Shown here piece by piece: positions 19,101-27,272 of a stretch of 64,000 bases of DNA. The notes beneath the pieces were generated by a model that did no database searches, was not told where the DNA came from, and saw nothing but the letters and a program-made list of their open reading frames with translations. The translations under genes were made by a program, and so were the position numbers. This DNA is from Paraflavitalea sp. CAU 1676 (lineage in GTDB: Bacteria; Bacteroidota; Bacteroidia; Chitinophagales; Chitinophagaceae), in contig NZ_JARHUJ010000002.1 in the NCBI RefSeq assembly GCF_029223285.1, forward strand, positions 434,001-498,000, read 5' to 3'. Each line of letters opens with the position of its first letter. The first letter of the stretch is position 1.

Positions 19101-19360
19101 GCGCCGATCAAACCCTCTTCCAGGAAGACGGCTCTTACTGGAAGATCAACCAGATGACGTTCAAATACAATTTCAACAGGACCTGGACCAAGCGCATAGG
19201 AGTAACCTCAGCCGCAGTATATGTAACACTCAACAACGTCTATACTTTTTCAAACTATTCCGGACCCGATCCCGAGTTGGTGACCCAACTGGGCCGCGAC
19301 ATCTCCGGTGGTTATCCCAACCGCCGCAGCATGGCCCTCGGTGCAAACATCCAATTCTGA
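16190..19360 (+). CDS. SusC/RagA-family TonB-linked outer-membrane protein (second copy)
   Basis: 1056 residues from ATG 16190, chosen because it lies just after the previous stop and opens a signal peptide (ACILLLLLVGISPLGAFA). An ATG 99 bp upstream would overlap the previous gene. It has the full SusC layout: CarboxypepD_reg-like domain (about 33-110; VQGIVLGKG, KDGRFTVMV, LTFTFSGFG), plug domain (VLELLQGKVAGVNIQNN, INIRGVSS, VEFLKDAAATSQYGSRGAYGVIIITTKRG) and barrel. It pairs with the SusD gene 42 bp downstream. Confidence 0.96.
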   Translation: MKSNTNIRTSYLACILLLLLVGISPLGAFAQEKIKVQGIVLGKGDNAPKSGVTISVGKKSIAATDKDGRFTVMVDPGATLTFTFSGFGAEKKVVQRATANLEIVMAPKDEAMREIVVQGFKRATRETTTGSTVVISGKQLQDVPVSNVLELLQGKVAGVNIQNNTGSPGAMGTINIRGVSSAQVNSSGFLTPTSPLFVIDGVPVDMNTNYEYGFQGGGPGISPLSLIPPEDIESVEFLKDAAATSQYGSRGAYGVIIITTKRGRSKVPIVSYSGSYFVSYAPAQRKVMGGNEERRFRINQILNYDTSYAQGMSLINITPFLADSLNPYFNNSTDWQKLFFRTTNNQTHNVNISGGDQTFNYKTNLNYYSEEGILRNTGFKRYTLGMDALYQPSDRFRMVANLKGAMGQRNNGSGMGLQQVNIKNASNLSSLVSPAYYADFNQAADGKEVRDDNKNINVSTSLDLQYEPIKGLRFSNLFTYNIITGSSSKFSPSFINDNIPEYYAYNDKTYNLYDRAAINYIRSIGNHNLNFFVFNEVSSYGFRANASLLTQTANDQIEGPVGYSWYRSKGGTLDNAKDTRIHGFGGSISYNYDTKYVVDISYRLDGTSTNGPSTGYTVNPSISARWNFNRENFLSDLPWLSYGSIRGSWGRNIVPTGSIFDVFGTYRIGNNYNDDPTVYIDWGNIPNDAFKPVTKTKFNLGLDLGLFNNAISTVIEPYYETTDNEVMDVSLANVNGFTKIKSNARSVANYGIDASLTWRVLPQNRAVQWTVSGNIAWVNPILSKLPNGERQTILSFTDADNAKLPLVYRLGKAPFANQLYNNEGVYASTADVPVNPQTGLRLQNGRNTGIFFQGGDPIWTDINGDYIIDEQDLVTAGNPWPKFTGGMNSMLTYKNWTFNMNVSYTLVRDVLNIPLAQTFQNFYNPTVPQALVPINEYDIWKPGGSKTSGSLNAKYPNPFDFRRAGQINPYRADQTLFQEDGSYWKINQMTFKYNFNRTWTKRIGVTSAAVYVTLNNVYTFSNYSGPDPELVTQLGRDISGGYPNRRSMALGANIQF

Positions 19361-19402
19361 TCTGCCATAACCGGCATCAACGAAAACAAGAAAAAGAAGA
19401 AC

Positions 19403-20962
19403 ATGAAAAAGACGCTCATCCATACCATCGCAATAATAGCCCTGCTGTTCACTGGAACGGGTTGTAAGAAATTCCTCAACCTCGATCCGCTCAGCAACCT
19501 GTCGGGCAATAACTTCTGGCAAACAGAAGCTGATGTGGACAATTACACCAACGGATTATTCGAATTGTACCGGGCAGCCACCTTCCGCAGCAATATGAAA
19601 GCAGGCGGCGGTACCGACGAATTTCCCTTCTTCGCCTTTAGTGGCGACATGCGCTTTGCGCCGATCTATGAACCCTCCAATAGTGGTTGGAACCGAACCT
19701 ACGTACAGTTCCTGCGCACCAACAACCTCAATCCCATCGTACGGGGTAACTACAACTGGGGTGGCAACAACTGGTCAAGCATATTCACCACTTCCCGTTT
19801 CATGAACTGGGACCGACTGTTCAAAGTGGTAGCCGGCGCCAATATCCTGGTAGCTGAGGTAGACGATGTGCCTGGCCTTACCCCCGAAAAGAAGGCAAAG
19901 TATAAAGCAGAAGGTGTGTTCATGCGTAATATGGCTTACTTCACCATGGTCAGGATCTTTGGTGACGTTCCTTATTATACCAACGCATACAACGCTACAG
20001 CATTACCCAGAACGCCGATGGTGGAAGTGTTGAAGAAATGTGTGGAAGATATGGCCGCTTATGAAAAAGACCTGCCCTGGACCTATGATGATGCAGCCCG
20101 TCGCGCCGTTCGTGGCATGCGTGGTGGCGCCCTGGCCCTCCTCATGCACATGAAAATGTGGCTCGCCTCCTTCGATGGCGCCAATGCATTCAACCATTAC
20201 AACGATGCCATCGCTTACGGCGAAGAACTCCTCAAAGAGAACAAAGGCGCTTATGAACTGATCCCATATGTTAACCGCGGGTTCCGCACCGTATTCCGCG
20301 GCCGTTCCAAAGAAGGGCTGTTCGAAATGCCGCAGAACTCCAACTACGGCGAGAGTTTTGGCTGGTCATTCTACAGCGACCACATTACCCGCTACCGCGT
20401 TAACGCCACCGAAACGCGAAATACCTATCTGTACTACGCGCAAACTTATCTCGATGAGATCTATCCACCCGGACAGCCCGACATTCGCCGCAGCGAATGG
20501 TATGTAGATATTTATTCCACTACCGGCCGTTTCTGGCTCACCAAGTACAGCAATATCTTCCAAACGGAGAACAACTCCAGCTATGTCGACGATAGCCAGA
20601 TCGTATTCCGCCTCGGCGAATCATACCTGCTGCTGGCCGAAGCTTACGCCAATGTTGACCGTAACACGGAAGCTGTAGCTGCGCTCAACGCCATTCGCGA
20701 TAGGGCAGGCGCTACGCCGTATAGCGGACAGTCTGGTGATGAATTGAAGAAAGCTATCTGGTACGAACGCTGCAAGGAACTCATCGGCGAGGGACATTTC
20801 TCGTACGATATGATCCGTACAAAGAATGTGCTCGATCCGAAATTGTCCTTCGGGAATTCCATTTCTGTAGAAGACTACAAGAACGGAGCCTGGACCTGGC
20901 CCCTCAGCAATGCCGTACGGGCCAACAATCCTACCATTACTTTAAATAACTACTGGAACTGA
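19403..20962 (+). CDS. SusD/RagB-family nutrient-binding lipoprotein (second copy)
   Basis: 519 residues with lipobox Cys21 (LFTGTGC) and an A-rich leader ahead of ATG. The SusD helical fold is supported by LSGNNFWQTEADVDNYTNGLFELYRA, the NMAYFTMVRIFGDVPYYT block and the C-terminal LGESYLLLAEAYANV and ERCKELIGEGHFSYDMIRT motifs. It is the lid protein of the second SusC. The fasciclin-like gene follows after 20 bp. Confidence 0.96.
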   Translation: MKKTLIHTIAIIALLFTGTGCKKFLNLDPLSNLSGNNFWQTEADVDNYTNGLFELYRAATFRSNMKAGGGTDEFPFFAFSGDMRFAPIYEPSNSGWNRTYVQFLRTNNLNPIVRGNYNWGGNNWSSIFTTSRFMNWDRLFKVVAGANILVAEVDDVPGLTPEKKAKYKAEGVFMRNMAYFTMVRIFGDVPYYTNAYNATALPRTPMVEVLKKCVEDMAAYEKDLPWTYDDAARRAVRGMRGGALALLMHMKMWLASFDGANAFNHYNDAIAYGEELLKENKGAYELIPYVNRGFRTVFRGRSKEGLFEMPQNSNYGESFGWSFYSDHITRYRVNATETRNTYLYYAQTYLDEIYPPGQPDIRRSEWYVDIYSTTGRFWLTKYSNIFQTENNSSYVDDSQIVFRLGESYLLLAEAYANVDRNTEAVAALNAIRDRAGATPYSGQSGDELKKAIWYERCKELIGEGHFSYDMIRTKNVLDPKLSFGNSISVEDYKNGAWTWPLSNAVRANNPTITLNNYWN

Positions 20963-20982
20963 TCCGGCTTAACAGATAAACT

Positions 20983-21729
20983 ATGATCTCGATCAAAAAG
21001 ATACTACCACTCGCCGCCTTCGGGCTGATCCTGATGAGCAGTTGCTCCAAAAGTAACTACCAGGATGGTGGAACACTCGACCCCGCTTTTAAGGGCTCCT
21101 CATTCGACTACCTCGTATCGAGGCCCGAGTTGTTTGATTCCCTCACCAAAGTGATACGGCTCGCTGGAATGGAACAGATCCTTCGCCAGGAAGAAGTGAC
21201 CTTCTTTGCGCCGCCTTCTCAATCCATCATGAAAAGTGTGACGGTGCTCAACGACGACCTCAAAAGGGTAGGCGCAGATACCGTTTATAACCTCCGGCAG
21301 ATCAAACCCGCCGTGTGGAAGAAGTTCCTGAACCGATACCTCTTCAAACACAAGAAATCGCTCACCGATTATCCGCAGGTCGATTTTGAAAATATCCCGG
21401 TATATCCCGGACAGCCCTACGTATCCTACGGCAATGATGTCATGAACATCGGAGTATCTTACAACGATGCAAGTGGAATACAGTATGCCGGGCCAAGGTT
21501 CCTGTACCTCTCTTACATTCAATCATTGTCCTCACCAACCACTTCCTGGCTCAGTACGCCGGTGGCTACATCCAATATTCTCACTACGAATGGCTATGTA
21601 CATGTGTTGAGGTATGCATCACCCATTACCATCACCGGGGTCGATATCATCAACCTCACCGAGCACCATTTCGGCTTCAACCCGTTCCAGTTTGAACTCG
21701 AAGCCTTGAATGCGGGGATAGACAGATAG
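20983..21729 (+). CDS. Fasciclin (FAS1)-domain lipoprotein (second copy)
   Basis: 248 residues, lipobox Cys21 (LILMSSC). FAS1 features are clearer than in the first copy: SSFDYLVSRPELFDSLTKVI, EEVTFFAPPSQSIMKSV, LNRYLFKHKK (the usual L-x-Y-H-type helix), and the terminal TTNGYVHVLRYAS strand. Probably surface-exposed and adhesive or ligand-binding (inference from the family). Confidence 0.88.
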   Translation: MISIKKILPLAAFGLILMSSCSKSNYQDGGTLDPAFKGSSFDYLVSRPELFDSLTKVIRLAGMEQILRQEEVTFFAPPSQSIMKSVTVLNDDLKRVGADTVYNLRQIKPAVWKKFLNRYLFKHKKSLTDYPQVDFENIPVYPGQPYVSYGNDVMNIGVSYNDASGIQYAGPRFLYLSYIQSLSSPTTSWLSTPVATSNILTTNGYVHVLRYASPITITGVDIINLTEHHFGFNPFQFELEALNAGIDR

Positions 21730-21765
21730 CCAGCAGAAAACAACTAACACATTTAAAGGAAGCTT

Positions 21766-23403
21766 ATGAAATTTGTACGAAATCCTTATAACAAAATAAA
21801 CTGGCTGATGCCGGCCCTGGCAATCTGCCTCTTTGTAGCCTGTAAGAAAGACGACCCGGCAAGGGTACAGATCTATCCCGATGGCCCCAAAGCCGAAGTA
21901 CAGTTCCTCGATGGAATACCTTCCCCTTCTCAAGGCAGGGCGGGAGCAGTGGTTACATTCAAAATAAAGGGGTTGAAAGGGAAAGAAAATAAATTCAAGT
22001 TCCTCATCGGTCAACTGGAGTCGGAAGTGTTGAGTGTGGCCGACAGTACCGTGTCGGTGCGTGTACCGGCCGATGCCATCACCGGTGGTGCTGCCGTAAT
22101 ATTTGACAATCAGTATTATTTCGGACCCGAATTTCGCGTTCGGGGCGATCTGATAATAGATCCCACATTTGTAGGGTTCAATGGAACCAATGGACCAATA
22201 AATGATATCGTGAATGCCACCAGTGAACTGGGCTCCTATGTGATCGCCGGTAGCTTTAGCAACTATAATAACCAGTTCACCCTCACAAACCCCATCTTCG
22301 ATATAGCCAAGATCGATAAAACGGGCAATATTGCATCCAGCAACCGGTTCATCACCCGTGCAGGCACAGGAGGGGGCACCATTTATTCACTCACGCGCCT
22401 TGCGTCGGGCAACTACCTGCCCGCTGGATTCTTCACCAAATACAATGACCGCACCGGGCCCAACTCCATTACCAGGGTATACCAGCGCGGCCAGCTCGAT
22501 ACCATGACGGTTGATCTCGTAAATCCCGATCCCATCAACAACCCCAACGACAATAAGGATACGGTGGCTACCTTCAACGGCGGCGTAAATGGCATCATTC
22601 AGTACGCCTATGAAACGGCAGGCGGGCAAATCGTTGCAGTAGGATCCTTCACGGAATATAGAAGTATCTACTACACCAGGTCAACCAAAGCCAGTAAGAT
22701 ACCGAATCGCGTATTGATGAACCAGGTGCTCAAAATGAACGCCGATGGATCGCTCGATTCTTCCTTCAACTACGACCTCACCCTGCACAAAGGAAAGCCC
22801 GGGCCCAACGGACCCATCCTGGCGGCCATGAAAATATCCAACAACAGGATCGTATTGGTAGGCGCCTTCACCAACTACAACGGTGTACCGGCCCGCGGCA
22901 TCGTTTGTATTGATGAGTCCGACGGTAAAGTGAGCCCCACTTTCTCTACTGGTTCAGGACCCGATGCGCCCATCGGTACGGTAACCTTCAATGAAAAGAC
23001 CAACAAGATCCTGGTCACCGGAGGCTTCCGTTCATTCAATGGAATACCCGCCGGTGGAGTGGTCATGTTAAATGCCGACGGCAGTGTAGACGAATCATTC
23101 TCGATAAAGCCGGTTAGCGGCGGTTCGATCAATTACGCAGCGCAATTGAATTCCGGCAATATCATGATCGCCGGCAGCTTCCAGCGCTATAACGATAAGG
23201 TCCGTCCAGGTTTCGCATTCCTCGATGCAACCGGCGTTGCAACCCCGGCTTATAACACCACCGGAACCTTTACCGGCAATATATACAAGATGCTCGAACG
23301 CACAACCGACCTCGGCTATCCCGGTGTGATCCTGGTAGGTAGCTTCTCGAAATTCGACAATACCGACGTACGCAATATTGTTTACCTCGAGATCAGGAAA
23401 TAG
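21766..23403 (+). CDS. IPT/TIG plus delta-60-repeat beta-propeller lipoprotein (DUF5008-like)
   Basis: 545 residues, lipobox Cys26 (CLFVAC). An IPT/TIG-like beta-sandwich is at about 40-125. From about 145 onward there are repeated blade units of the delta-60 (DUF5122) type, with a recurring gG.F..yn.....-i..ln.DGs.D..F pattern, for example LVGAFTNYNG, LVTGGFRSFNG and MIAGSFQRYND, each preceded or followed by an N/D-G-S-x-D-x-S-F element. Such lipoproteins are often called DUF5008 in Bacteroidota SusC/SusD loci (tentative). Likely a surface binding propeller. Confidence 0.82.
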   Translation: MKFVRNPYNKINWLMPALAICLFVACKKDDPARVQIYPDGPKAEVQFLDGIPSPSQGRAGAVVTFKIKGLKGKENKFKFLIGQLESEVLSVADSTVSVRVPADAITGGAAVIFDNQYYFGPEFRVRGDLIIDPTFVGFNGTNGPINDIVNATSELGSYVIAGSFSNYNNQFTLTNPIFDIAKIDKTGNIASSNRFITRAGTGGGTIYSLTRLASGNYLPAGFFTKYNDRTGPNSITRVYQRGQLDTMTVDLVNPDPINNPNDNKDTVATFNGGVNGIIQYAYETAGGQIVAVGSFTEYRSIYYTRSTKASKIPNRVLMNQVLKMNADGSLDSSFNYDLTLHKGKPGPNGPILAAMKISNNRIVLVGAFTNYNGVPARGIVCIDESDGKVSPTFSTGSGPDAPIGTVTFNEKTNKILVTGGFRSFNGIPAGGVVMLNADGSVDESFSIKPVSGGSINYAAQLNSGNIMIAGSFQRYNDKVRPGFAFLDATGVATPAYNTTGTFTGNIYKMLERTTDLGYPGVILVGSFSKFDNTDVRNIVYLEIRK

Positions 23404-23432
23404 CCTCATTACAGACATACAACAACATAAAC

Positions 23433-25244
23433 ATGCAAGCAAAGAACAAAACATACAAAGGCCGCGCTGCAAGAAGATGGTGGTCTGTAGGACTCCTGGC
23501 AATCCTGGGGGCAACCTCCACCCTGATCGCCTGCAACAAAACATTCGAAAACACCCTTGAGCAGGATTATGGCGCAGATGGTGGTGCAGGAAAAAAACAA
23601 AAGACCCTCGTGATCATCGTCGATGGGGCGGTCGGTCTCGAAGTGCAGAAAACACGCGCGCCTTACCTCACCGTATTGGCCGATAATGCCATTTATTCCT
23701 GGAACGGACTCACCGATACCCGGAAGGATGCCGTAACCAACGCACTGGGCTGGACAACCCTCCTCACAGGCGTAACATCCAACAAACATAAGGTGACCGG
23801 TGAAGATTTTGCCGGCAACGATCTGCAGCAATACCCCACGTTGTTTGCCCGTATCAAACAGCAAAAGCCCACTGCAAGAACCGTGGCCATCGGAGCATCT
23901 GCAGCCTTCATACAAAACCTGGCGGCCGATGCAACCGAGAAAAAGACATTGGCTACTGATGCCGCAGTAAAGGATGCAGCAGTAACCGAACTTACTACTG
24001 GCAATGCCGACCTGGTAGTAGCCCAGTTTCATGAAGTGGATGCCGCGGGTGTAGCTGGCGCTTACGTCGCTGAAGATGCCGGCTACAAAGCGGCTATCCT
24101 TCAAACGGATGAGCACGTTAAAACGATCGTGGAAACACTGGCGCGCCGTGCAACCTATACGCTGGAAAACTGGATGATCATCGTTACCTCTAACAAAGGT
24201 TCCATATTGGCATCCAACCCCGCAGCGGCCGATAAACTCGCCTATGATGATTCCCGTCGCAATACATTCTTTATTTGCTATGCACCTAATCTTAAGGTCT
24301 CCTACAAGCCTGGTTCATTGCCCTTCTCCGGCACAACACCGGCCTATCAGGGATCATCGGCTGCGGCTACCAAAGCACAGGGCTCCAACATCGGCAACCT
24401 GCTCGATATTGGCGCATCTGGCAGCTACACCATCGAATGCAAGGTGAAAATGCCCACCGGCAACTTTAACTATCCGGCATTCCTCGGTAAAAGAGCTTCG
24501 TTTACCAGCGGAGTAGTTGGCTGGGTACTCTTCCTCGAAGGCAATTACTGGCAGATCAACTTCGGACAAACCAGTCTTGGCAACAGGCAGATCAGGGGAG
24601 CTACAATCTCTGATGGTAAATGGCATACCCTGACCGTAACCATCCGTCAGGTGGATGCAACTACCCGCCGGGTTGAAACATTTACAGATGGTGTGTATTA
24701 TGATGGAGGGATCTCCGATGCAAACCGGAACATCAACTCCTATGGCAACCTCAACAGTCCTGCGCCTTTCCAGATCGGTCAATTTGGCACCGACAATACG
24801 ACCAGCCTCACCAACTACAACGTAACCGATGTAAAGATGTACGACACCGCCTTTGGCCGCGATTACATCCAGGCCAACAATTGCCGCACATCCATACCAG
24901 CCGACGATCCGTATTACAAGAACCTCATCAGCTATTGGTCGGGCCGCGAAATAGCAACCCTCGGTGGTAAAAAGGTATTGGCTGGCACATCAGGCAAATA
25001 CAAGAATGGAGAGAATGGCTTTACCAACGATAAATTGGCGCTCACGCTCAGTGGAAACTATGGCACCAGCAGTTTTGTGGAAGTAGTGAACAATATCTGC
25101 CCCACACCCGATGCCAACTCGTATAAAGTGGTGCCCAATTCAGTAGATCTGGTAGCACAGACACTAGCCTGGCTCGGCATCAACCAGGAAGCGGGCTGGA
25201 ACCTCGACGGCAGCACCTGGCTGACCTCTTTCATGAATTTATAA
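23433..25244 (+). CDS. Lipoprotein with degenerate alkaline-phosphatase-like domain and LamG domain (DUF4983-like)
   Basis: 603 residues, lipobox Cys34. Residues 57-290 follow the alkaline-phosphatase/phosphodiesterase superfamily: Asp64 in VIIVDG, a candidate nucleophile Thr102 in VTNALGWTTLLTGV, then FHEVDAAGVAGAY and VTSNKGSIL. In active members the last two read D..GH and SDHG. Here Val207 and the Asn-Lys pair replace the His, Asp and His metal ligands, so the domain is probably inactive. Residues about 310-500 form a LamG/concanavalin-like sandwich (SYTIECKVKM, KWHTLTVTI, FTDGVYYDGG), the usual partner called DUF4983. A paralogue lies at 27273-29000 beyond the protease gene. Confidence 0.85.
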   Translation: MQAKNKTYKGRAARRWWSVGLLAILGATSTLIACNKTFENTLEQDYGADGGAGKKQKTLVIIVDGAVGLEVQKTRAPYLTVLADNAIYSWNGLTDTRKDAVTNALGWTTLLTGVTSNKHKVTGEDFAGNDLQQYPTLFARIKQQKPTARTVAIGASAAFIQNLAADATEKKTLATDAAVKDAAVTELTTGNADLVVAQFHEVDAAGVAGAYVAEDAGYKAAILQTDEHVKTIVETLARRATYTLENWMIIVTSNKGSILASNPAAADKLAYDDSRRNTFFICYAPNLKVSYKPGSLPFSGTTPAYQGSSAAATKAQGSNIGNLLDIGASGSYTIECKVKMPTGNFNYPAFLGKRASFTSGVVGWVLFLEGNYWQINFGQTSLGNRQIRGATISDGKWHTLTVTIRQVDATTRRVETFTDGVYYDGGISDANRNINSYGNLNSPAPFQIGQFGTDNTTSLTNYNVTDVKMYDTAFGRDYIQANNCRTSIPADDPYYKNLISYWSGREIATLGGKKVLAGTSGKYKNGENGFTNDKLALTLSGNYGTSSFVEVVNNICPTPDANSYKVVPNSVDLVAQTLAWLGINQEAGWNLDGSTWLTSFMNL

Positions 25245-25268
25245 CAACGAAACACTACGACTATCTAT

Positions 25269-27233
25269 ATGAGAAAGAATATAATGCTGATAGCCTGCAC
25301 AACAATTGTCCTTGCGCATTGCGCAAAGAACAAGGAAGTATTTCAGGACGGCAGGGACGAAGGTGGACACCCTGAGCCCAAGGTAACGGTAGATACCAGC
25401 AGCGCCGTGGTAGACGTGAGCAAGTATGCCCAGGCAAGGGTATTCCCTGGCCTCATCTGTAGCTCGGAGCCGCGCCTGAAGAACCAGGCCCTCACCATGA
25501 ACCTGAACTACAACTACGTAAAGGAAAACCTGCGCATACAGGTGGCACCGGAGCCAATGTTCAGCACCGGGTTCTATGCAGCGCCCGGCGAACTGGTCAC
25601 CATCGATGTGCCCGCCGACTATTCCTTGTCGGTACAGGTAGGCGCCTGGGACGATAACCTGCAATCGGTCCTCAACGCACCACGTGATCCGTTGATCTTT
25701 ACCCGCATGCAGTTGGCGCCCGGCCGCAACTATGTGCGCAACCTATACGGAGGCCATATCTACATCTTTGCCGCAAGACCCGTAGCAACACCGGTTACGC
25801 TCACCTTCTCGGGAGTGGTCAAATCACCCGACTTCGTATTGGGTAAAAGCACCAACGCCGAGTGGACCGCAGCCATCAAAACATCCTGCGTGCCTTACCT
25901 CGAGTTGAGGAGCAAGAACATCATCTTCGTAGTACCCCGCGACTATTGTGTAACCTATAATGTAACCGATCCCGAAGCCATCATGCAGGAATGGGATCGT
26001 TCCATCGATCTCGATTATTACCAGTGGGAAGGCCTGCAGGAGAATCCTGCCGAAGCCTACGACCTGGCGCCCATCTTGCCATGGCGCGTGGTACAGGATA
26101 TCAAGCCATCTGTAGGATATGGACACAGCGGCTATCCTGTAGTTACCTACAACGACTTTGGCTGGTTCAACGAGTTCACCAACCTTACCAATATCCGTAA
26201 GGGCTGGGCATGGGGCACCTACCACGAGATAGGCCACAACAACCAGCAACCCCGTTACTGGAGCTGGGGCTCATTGGGCGAGACCTCCAACAATCTCTTT
26301 AATTTTAAAGCAGCCCACCGCCAAAGCATCGAACACGGCAATCCGGCTGCATGGCCTCCATACCATCCTGCAGTGAACAGCATGTTCCCACAGGCACTGG
26401 CATTCGCAGCAGCAACTGGTACAAAGGATTTCGACGGAACCGATGCCCGCATCAACGATCCCTTTGCCCGCATCACGCCATTTGTACAGATATTCGATAA
26501 GATCCCTGCCGACTGGGGTTATCCCGGACAGCCCGATGGCTGGTCATTCATGGGTGAACTCTACAAGAGGGCACGTCGTGCTAAGTTTCAGTCAAACAAC
26601 GATCAGGATAAACGTGACTTCGTATACGAAACACTCTGCGATTTCACCAAAACCGATTGGCGCTTGTTCTTTAGTGCATGGGGCATCAACATCAGTTCCG
26701 TATCGCTCAATGCCATCGAAGCAAAGGCCTACAGGATGCTGACACAGGAGATATGGAAATACAATCCCATCACACGCACCGGTGGTGATACCTTCCTCGA
26801 TCTCTATGCCCGCGCCAACTGGACCGTTACCGTGAACTCGGTAAACCCCGAAGGTGGTGGTAAGGATGTGATCAAAGATGGCGACGTAGCCACCTACTGG
26901 CACAGCGCTTATGGCCCCACGGCACCAGTAGTCGGAACGATCGATATGGGGCGGAAGCTGGAGATCAAAGGATTCAAATTCACCCAAAGGCAGGGAGGCG
27001 CCCGTAACATCAAGAACCTGAAAGTGGAAGTGAGCAATGACAATACCAACTGGACGCCCATCGCCGGTAGCCCGCTCCTGTTGCAGAAGATGGACGCACA
27101 GCAAAGCTTTTTATTGCCATCCAGCATCAGTGTACGGTATTTCAGACTCACCATCAGTGCTGCAGCAGATACCTATAATACAGACGGATCGCTCAATACC
27201 AGTTTGGCCGAGGTCGATGTGATCAAGCCATAA
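25269..27233 (+). CDS. Peptidase M60 family (mucinase-type) lipoprotein with F5/8 type C domain
   Basis: 654 residues with a probable lipobox (VLAHC, Cys18). The central M60/enhancin domain (about 90-450) has the gluzincin motif HEIGHNNQ (His319, Glu320, His323) and the downstream Glu338 in GSLGETSN, the HExxH-x(8-28)-E signature. M60 proteases cleave mucin-type O-glycoproteins. The C-terminal 140 residues form an F5/8 type C (discoidin) sandwich (DVATYWHSAYGP, GTIDMGRKLEIKGF, VRYFRLTI), usually glycan-binding. It is flanked by two paralogous pseudo-phosphatase/LamG lipoproteins and is the only clear hydrolase of the 19-kb unit. Confidence 0.93.
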   Translation: MRKNIMLIACTTIVLAHCAKNKEVFQDGRDEGGHPEPKVTVDTSSAVVDVSKYAQARVFPGLICSSEPRLKNQALTMNLNYNYVKENLRIQVAPEPMFSTGFYAAPGELVTIDVPADYSLSVQVGAWDDNLQSVLNAPRDPLIFTRMQLAPGRNYVRNLYGGHIYIFAARPVATPVTLTFSGVVKSPDFVLGKSTNAEWTAAIKTSCVPYLELRSKNIIFVVPRDYCVTYNVTDPEAIMQEWDRSIDLDYYQWEGLQENPAEAYDLAPILPWRVVQDIKPSVGYGHSGYPVVTYNDFGWFNEFTNLTNIRKGWAWGTYHEIGHNNQQPRYWSWGSLGETSNNLFNFKAAHRQSIEHGNPAAWPPYHPAVNSMFPQALAFAAATGTKDFDGTDARINDPFARITPFVQIFDKIPADWGYPGQPDGWSFMGELYKRARRAKFQSNNDQDKRDFVYETLCDFTKTDWRLFFSAWGINISSVSLNAIEAKAYRMLTQEIWKYNPITRTGGDTFLDLYARANWTVTVNSVNPEGGGKDVIKDGDVATYWHSAYGPTAPVVGTIDMGRKLEIKGFKFTQRQGGARNIKNLKVEVSNDNTNWTPIAGSPLLLQKMDAQQSFLLPSSISVRYFRLTISAAADTYNTDGSLNTSLAEVDVIKP

Positions 27234-27272
27234 ACAACAAAACAACTTTCCTTTACTGAATCATATACGAAC